NCBI GenBank assembly: GCA_041658205.1
Contig: JBBAAO010000001.1
Location: 2,728,001 to 2,792,000, forward strand
DNA: 64,000 nucleotides
Direction of reading: 5' to 3'
DNA from: Bacteroidota bacterium
GTDB taxonomy: Bacteria; Bacteroidota; Ignavibacteria; UBA10030; UBA8401
Of this stretch, positions 59,767-64,000 are shown piece by piece. Made by a program: the position numbers and the translations under genes. Below the pieces are notes generated by a model. That model had not been told where the DNA came from. It made no database searches and saw only the letters and a list, made by a program, of their open reading frames with translations. The stretch's first letter is position 1; each line of letters begins with the position of its first letter.

Positions 59767-62085
59767 TTATTTAACGACCGCCATTTTTTTGGTAGCAACA
59801 AAACCACCGGCCTGCAATCGATAGAAATATACTCCTGTTGATATTGATGAAGCATCGAACGGAACGGTATATACTCCGGGCTCTTTCTGTTCATTAACAA
59901 GCGTAGCGATTTCTTTTCCGAGCACGTCATACACTTTCAATGTAACATGATTACCCGCCGGCAATTGGAAACTGATCAGTGTAGACGGATTGAACGGATT
60001 GGGATAATTTTGTCCCAGCATAAATTCTTCCGGGATGACAGAATTTCGGGATTCTTCGACTTCCGTAATATTTTCGCTCTTGTCAACGTACAATCCGTAT
60101 TTTGCTTTTGCAGTAGCAAACACAGGTTTCTCTTCCTGTCGATTCATGCGAACTAAACCCATGCTCTGGAAACCGCCAGCTTGTTGATGTGTATACCAAT
60201 CAAAGATACACCACCATGTTACTCCTGCAAGATATCCAAATGGGTTTGGGCTTCCGGTGGTGAAGATAGGAAGCCGTTGACTAAACGCCATGAATGTAGA
60301 ATCAAAGACTTCAACCTGTTTTGCATATTGCGACATACTCTCGCCGGACCAATATCCATACTCCGTTGCAATAATTGGTTTTTTGGGGAAATATTCACTG
60401 GCGTCGGCAATAAAATTTCTGGTGCCGCGATATTTTCCAAGTCCATATGGATTGTAAAAAATTCCAAAGTACATTGTCCAACCGGCAACGTCACAGTATC
60501 CCTGAGATTCATCGTATGGTCCCGGCCGATCGGCTGCGGCAGATTGAGTAATTAGTCTCCCGTCTGGATATTGTGATTCCATTTCACTCTTTAACATTTG
60601 CAGGAACGTGATACGGCCAGCAACATCTTTACATTCATTGCTGGTACTCCACAATGCAATGGAAGGTCGATTTCGGTCACGATAGACCATTTCGCGAAAC
60701 ATTTGTACGTGAATCTTTCGGACGACGTTTTGTATTGCCCAGGGGAGTCCTTCATCGAACCACCAGACAGGTATTTCTTCCATCACTAACAGTCCAAGAC
60801 GGTCAGCTGCCAGATACGTATATGGATGGTTCGGATAATGTCCGCTCCGTAAATAATTTGCATTAACACTCTTTACAATTTTGAGATCGGAAAAAATAAC
60901 GCTTGGTGGAAGACTTCTTCCATACAACGGATGATCTTCATGACGTGCAACGCCATGGAGAAAAACTACTTTTTCGTTTAACAATATTCTGTCTTCAAGC
61001 GTTTTGATCGTACGAACACCGAATTGCGTGTAAAATTCATCTTTTACAACTCCACCTTGTGAAACAGTTACTTTAAGAATATAGAGATTCGGTTTCTTTG
61101 GCGACCATAGCTCAGGATTTGAGATCGTCACATCTGCCTGCCACACTCCAATGGAATCGGCAGGTATTGCAATGGACTTTTGCGACACACCCTGTAGGGC
61201 AGCTTCCGCGCCGGCAAGATTTGCAGAAATTTCACTCATCATTGAGACGGTGTCAGTTTTTGCTTTATAGACGTTCAGAGTAACATCAACATTTTCATTC
61301 GTCAATTTTTTATTGTTGACCACAACGGTAGCTTGCACAAGCCCACTGATATTTTTTGTAATGACATCGGCGCGCGTTACAGAAATCTTATCACTGCATT
61401 CAAGATAGACTTCGTGAAGAATCCCTGTGTAATTGAACCAGTCGCATGGATAGAACGGTACGATATCTTTTCGCGTACCCCATGGAATATTATCAATCCG
61501 AACCACCAGCACATTTGCACTATCATATCGAAGTGCGGAAGAGACGTTAAACGAAAACGGGGTAAATCCCCCTTCATGCCATCCTAAATATTTTCCATTC
61601 AGCCATACATCGGCAATATAATTTGCGGCTAAAAAATTTAATTTTGTGAATTTTTGTTGCAATGAATCCGGCGTTGTAAATTTCGTGCGGTACCATACAC
61701 CATTTTCATAATACTCAGGGACTTTCTCGTTCGCCTTTAATATATTTTCCACTCCGGGAATTGCCAATTGCTGCCAGAGCGCATCGTCGTAATGCGGCGA
61801 TTGCCGACCTGCTGCTTCCGTTAATAATTGGGTGTACCCCGCTGAATCGCGAACTAACAATGAAAGATCATGATTGGCAGTAAAGCGAAGTTTTTTCCAT
61901 GACCCAGATAACGAAATAGTCGTTCGGCGTTGTTTTTCAAACGAGGGAACAGGCATACCATTTTGATAGGGAACGGTAATATCCGAAACTGAAGAGAGTT
62001 GAAACGTTGATTGAATCGTTGCTGTTTGTGCTACGACGATGGAAGCACTGATGATGAATAACAAACCCTGGTAAACACATTTCAT
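59767..62085 (-). CDS. GH2 glycosidase (beta-galactosidase/glucuronidase type), T9SS-exported
   Basis: 772 residues from the ATG at 62085, supported by AAGGGA at proper spacing. Signal peptide (MKCVYQGLLFIISASIVVAQ). The jelly-roll domain (about 80-250; FLAANYIADVWLNGKYLGWH, GGFTPFSF) is followed by an Ig-like domain and a TIM barrel with acid/base Glu near 483 (SIALWSTSNECKD) and nucleophile Glu near 573 (PIIATEYGYWSGES). The sorting domain (GQNYPNPFNPSTLISFQLP) ends the protein. The natural substrate is not known; beta-galactoside, mannoside or glucuronide are all possible within GH2. Confidence 0.9.
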   Translation of the reverse strand: MKCVYQGLLFIISASIVVAQTATIQSTFQLSSVSDITVPYQNGMPVPSFEKQRRTTISLSGSWKKLRFTANHDLSLLVRDSAGYTQLLTEAAGRQSPHYDDALWQQLAIPGVENILKANEKVPEYYENGVWYRTKFTTPDSLQQKFTKLNFLAANYIADVWLNGKYLGWHEGGFTPFSFNVSSALRYDSANVLVVRIDNIPWGTRKDIVPFYPCDWFNYTGILHEVYLECSDKISVTRADVITKNISGLVQATVVVNNKKLTNENVDVTLNVYKAKTDTVSMMSEISANLAGAEAALQGVSQKSIAIPADSIGVWQADVTISNPELWSPKKPNLYILKVTVSQGGVVKDEFYTQFGVRTIKTLEDRILLNEKVVFLHGVARHEDHPLYGRSLPPSVIFSDLKIVKSVNANYLRSGHYPNHPYTYLAADRLGLLVMEEIPVWWFDEGLPWAIQNVVRKIHVQMFREMVYRDRNRPSIALWSTSNECKDVAGRITFLQMLKSEMESQYPDGRLITQSAAADRPGPYDESQGYCDVAGWTMYFGIFYNPYGLGKYRGTRNFIADASEYFPKKPIIATEYGYWSGESMSQYAKQVEVFDSTFMAFSQRLPIFTTGSPNPFGYLAGVTWWCIFDWYTHQQAGGFQSMGLVRMNRQEEKPVFATAKAKYGLYVDKSENITEVEESRNSVIPEEFMLGQNYPNPFNPSTLISFQLPAGNHVTLKVYDVLGKEIATLVNEQKEPGVYTVPFDASSISTGVYFYRLQAGGFVATKKMAVVK

Positions 62086-62150
62086 AAACATTATCCCTTG
62101 TATTGGTGGTTCGCTCGAATTTACCACGATTGTGTACTTCCTACCATTTC

Positions 62151-63185
62151 TTAAAAAATAATTCCAACAGTAAATTTTTGTACGTTTTGCAGAATGCCGA
62201 AATCTTGGTACCCATAATCAAATGCGATTTGTACACTGCCGACTAACGCCTGTTTAACGCCAAGTCCCAATGTCAACCCGGTCTCCGAATCAACAAGAAA
62301 CATTGACTTGTAACCGCCGCGGAGAGAGAGAAAATCGTTAAAGACATATTCTCCGCCAAGGTCAATACTTTCATAATTGTCGTTCGGATGTGATGCATCG
62401 GCTGCAAGCGTAAGTGAATTCATTTCATCAGCGAATACTTTGTATGCAATTCCTACTTTAAAATTCAACGGCAGCGCCCATTCTTCCGATGCAAGATTGG
62501 CAGGAATTTTTCCATTATTACCCGTGGTTGTTTCGTCAATATCATGTGTTACGGAAGAGGATGTCCCTTCCATTTTCATTTTCGAGCCAAAATTGGAAAT
62601 CGACATTCCCAATACGATTCCGTCAAATGGAGTAATATACTTCACACCGATATCGATCGCGATGGCACTTGCGCTCATTTTCCATATTTTTTGATAGACA
62701 AACTTTGGATTAAATCCGATGGAAAATTTATCTGTCAGCTTAATGGCATATCCAACACTGAACGCGATATCAGAAACATAAAATGTTTCTCCGTTTCCTT
62801 CCGGTTTATCGGTGGTTGTCACTCGCATCTCGTCAATATTCGAAGCGGTAAATGAAAGACCGACTGTTCCGACATCGCCAAGAGAGAATGTGGTTGCAAG
62901 ATAATTGTACTGAATGTCCGCAAACCATTGTGTATGATCGGCAAACACCGATCCACCTTGGATATCGGCAATCCCTGCCGGATTCCAATAGAGCGAGCTC
63001 GGATCGTCGGCCATCGCCACAAATGCACCTCCCATGGAAAGAGCTCGCGCTCCTTGCCCGATGGAAAGAAACGGCGCAGCGGTCGTTCCTTTTTTCGATA
63101 CATTCGATTTAAAAGTTTGAGCAACTGAGAGTGATGCACACAACATCACCACGAGAACGATGGAGAGAAATTTTTCAGTTTTCAT
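62151..63185 (-). CDS. PorV/PorQ family outer-membrane protein
   Basis: 344 residues from the ATG at 63185 (another ATG lies two codons earlier). Signal peptide MKTEKFLSIVLVVMLCASLSVAQ. The N-terminal signature APFLSIGQGARALSMGGAFVAMADDPSSLYWNPAGIADI is typical of the PorV/FadL-like barrel family. A long beta-barrel pattern follows and ends in KFTVGIIF, an outer-membrane-type terminal residue. PorV-like proteins help T9SS substrates cross or leave the outer membrane. It lies 20 bp after the following T9SS substrate gene. Confidence 0.85.
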   Translation of the reverse strand: MKTEKFLSIVLVVMLCASLSVAQTFKSNVSKKGTTAAPFLSIGQGARALSMGGAFVAMADDPSSLYWNPAGIADIQGGSVFADHTQWFADIQYNYLATTFSLGDVGTVGLSFTASNIDEMRVTTTDKPEGNGETFYVSDIAFSVGYAIKLTDKFSIGFNPKFVYQKIWKMSASAIAIDIGVKYITPFDGIVLGMSISNFGSKMKMEGTSSSVTHDIDETTTGNNGKIPANLASEEWALPLNFKVGIAYKVFADEMNSLTLAADASHPNDNYESIDLGGEYVFNDFLSLRGGYKSMFLVDSETGLTLGLGVKQALVGSVQIAFDYGYQDFGILQNVQKFTVGIIF

Positions 63186-63205
63186 AATCATTGATGGTTA
63201 CTTTC

Positions 63206-64000
63206 TTATTTGATCACAGCAAATTTGCCGATATGTTCGCCAACATTAGGAGCCTTTACGTGATAGATGTACAGACCATATGCCACTTCCATTCCATCAT
63301 CAGAGATAAGATCCCACGATACGGATCCGTTGGTTCCAGAAGCTTGTTTTTCAAGTGTCTTCACCAGAGCTCCGGCAACAGTAAAGATCTTAATTGTACA
63401 TTCCGACGGTAGATTGATAAAATCTATCTTTCTGTCACCGCGTCCGCTTTGATATAATGTACGACGCTCCCATTTTGCCGCAACGACATATGGATTAGGA
63501 ACGACAGAAATTTTATTCAACTGATTTTTTGCGGAAGCGTTATCCAATCGAGAAGCGTGGGAGGTAAATTCGAAATAATCTCCGCCGACAAATGGTCTTG
63601 TTGTTTTCAGAACAAACTTATCCCCTTCTGCAGGAGCGACCGGTGGATTCCACCATTGAACAAATTTGTACGAGAACGTATAGCAAATCTTAAAGTCGGT
63701 ATCGCTTTTATAACCATCGATAATTCGTATGGAATCGCCGGTGCTGAATTTTGCGTTCGCGTCCATATCTTGAATCATAAATTTACATCTGTATCCAAAC
63801 GTTGTATTGGTTATCGTAAAGTTTACCGAATCCTTAATAAATGGACCAGATGGATCATCGAATGCACCCGCATCTTGCTTCGAACCGACGGGGTAGAATC
63901 GAACTTCATAATCGGACGGCCATGCAAAATTGACGGCAGAGAATGATCGATCGAGATGCGCTTCCAAGGTTGCATTAGTCTTAAAGCCAGGCTGTAATCC
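63206..64000 (-). CDS. C-terminal part of a T9SS-exported protein (5' end outside the window)
   Basis: The frame is open to the right edge, so the N-terminus is missing; 264 codons are visible. It ends with a FlgD-like sorting domain (ISVVPNPYVVAAKWERRTLY, FINLPSECTIKIFTVAGALV, SWDLISDDGMEVAYGLYIYH, GKFAVIK). The preceding region is beta-rich and Trp/Phe-rich (YEVRFYPVG, TFSYKFVQWWNPP). This VPNPY variant of the sorting domain is distinct from the NPFNP type of the others. It is followed by the PorV/PorQ gene. Confidence 0.85.
   Translation of the reverse strand, partial: GLQPGFKTNATLEAHLDRSFSAVNFAWPSDYEVRFYPVGSKQDAGAFDDPSGPFIKDSVNFTITNTTFGYRCKFMIQDMDANAKFSTGDSIRIIDGYKSDTDFKICYTFSYKFVQWWNPPVAPAEGDKFVLKTTRPFVGGDYFEFTSHASRLDNASAKNQLNKISVVPNPYVVAAKWERRTLYQSGRGDRKIDFINLPSECTIKIFTVAGALVKTLEKQASGTNGSVSWDLISDDGMEVAYGLYIYHVKAPNVGEHIGKFAVIK

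Noticed and set aside
1..64000. tRNA, rRNA, riboswitch or transposase genes
   Set aside because: Intergenic regions were read on both strands for tRNA T-loop sequences, rRNA-like stretches and conserved riboswitch cores, and frames for transposase motifs. None was found, though a covariance search was not possible.

Overview
The window looks like a chromosomal segment of a free-living Gram-negative bacterium of the Bacteroidota/Chlorobiota/Ignavibacteriota group, most like Ignavibacteria. Grounds: nine proteins end in the type IX secretion (T9SS, FlgD-like) sorting domain with the NYPNPFNP-type motif, there is a PorV/PorQ-family gene, and many secreted enzymes and lipoproteins. The genus is not determined. 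Base composition is moderate and nearly all genes lie on the minus strand; only tmk, ssb, ggt, the DUF1385 gene and prfA are on the plus strand. I saw no rRNA, tRNA, CRISPR array or transposase.

Layout. 1-2481: a partial outer-membrane-type protein and a spmA/spmB pair with its own promoter. 2516-6990: a three-gene phosphorelay (receiver, hybrid kinase, receiver-kinase) with no DNA-binding output. 7266-10391: tmk, a DUF1684 lipid- or metabolite-type protein, a DUF2007 protein and an archaemetzincin, interspersed with several non-coding inverted repeats. 10394-17056: a compact operon for a membrane redox module: N-terminally anchored GcvH-like protein, four-cluster ferredoxin, NrfD-type membrane subunit, second GcvH-like protein, c-heme sensor kinase and NtrC-type sigma-54 activator. 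It is preceded by a good -24/-12 promoter. This is the most unusual system here. 17371-28232: three very large T9SS-exported proteins carrying cohesin-like, dockerin-like, PPC and CHRD modules. 28466-36104: housekeeping genes (dsbD, ssb, ggt, DUF1385, prfA, tadA) and a kinase-like protein lacking its ATPase domain.

36257-62085: a roughly 26-kb carbohydrate-degradation locus, all minus strand and mostly with gaps under 80 bp. It has three GH3, three GH5, two GH16, a GH2, a TIM-barrel glycosidase, a GH63/GH37-like enzyme, an FHS-type sugar permease and two arylsulfotransferase-like propeller proteins. There is no SusC/SusD pair. The enzymes divide into T9SS-exported surface proteins, lipoproteins and periplasmic proteins, which suggests stepwise breakdown of a beta-glucan-like polymer and uptake of small sugars by the permease. 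A GxxExxY nuclease-fold gene and an 86-bp inverted repeat interrupt the locus. 62151-64000: a PorV/PorQ-family protein and the C-terminal part of another T9SS substrate.

All domain calls are by reading motifs. No database search was run.
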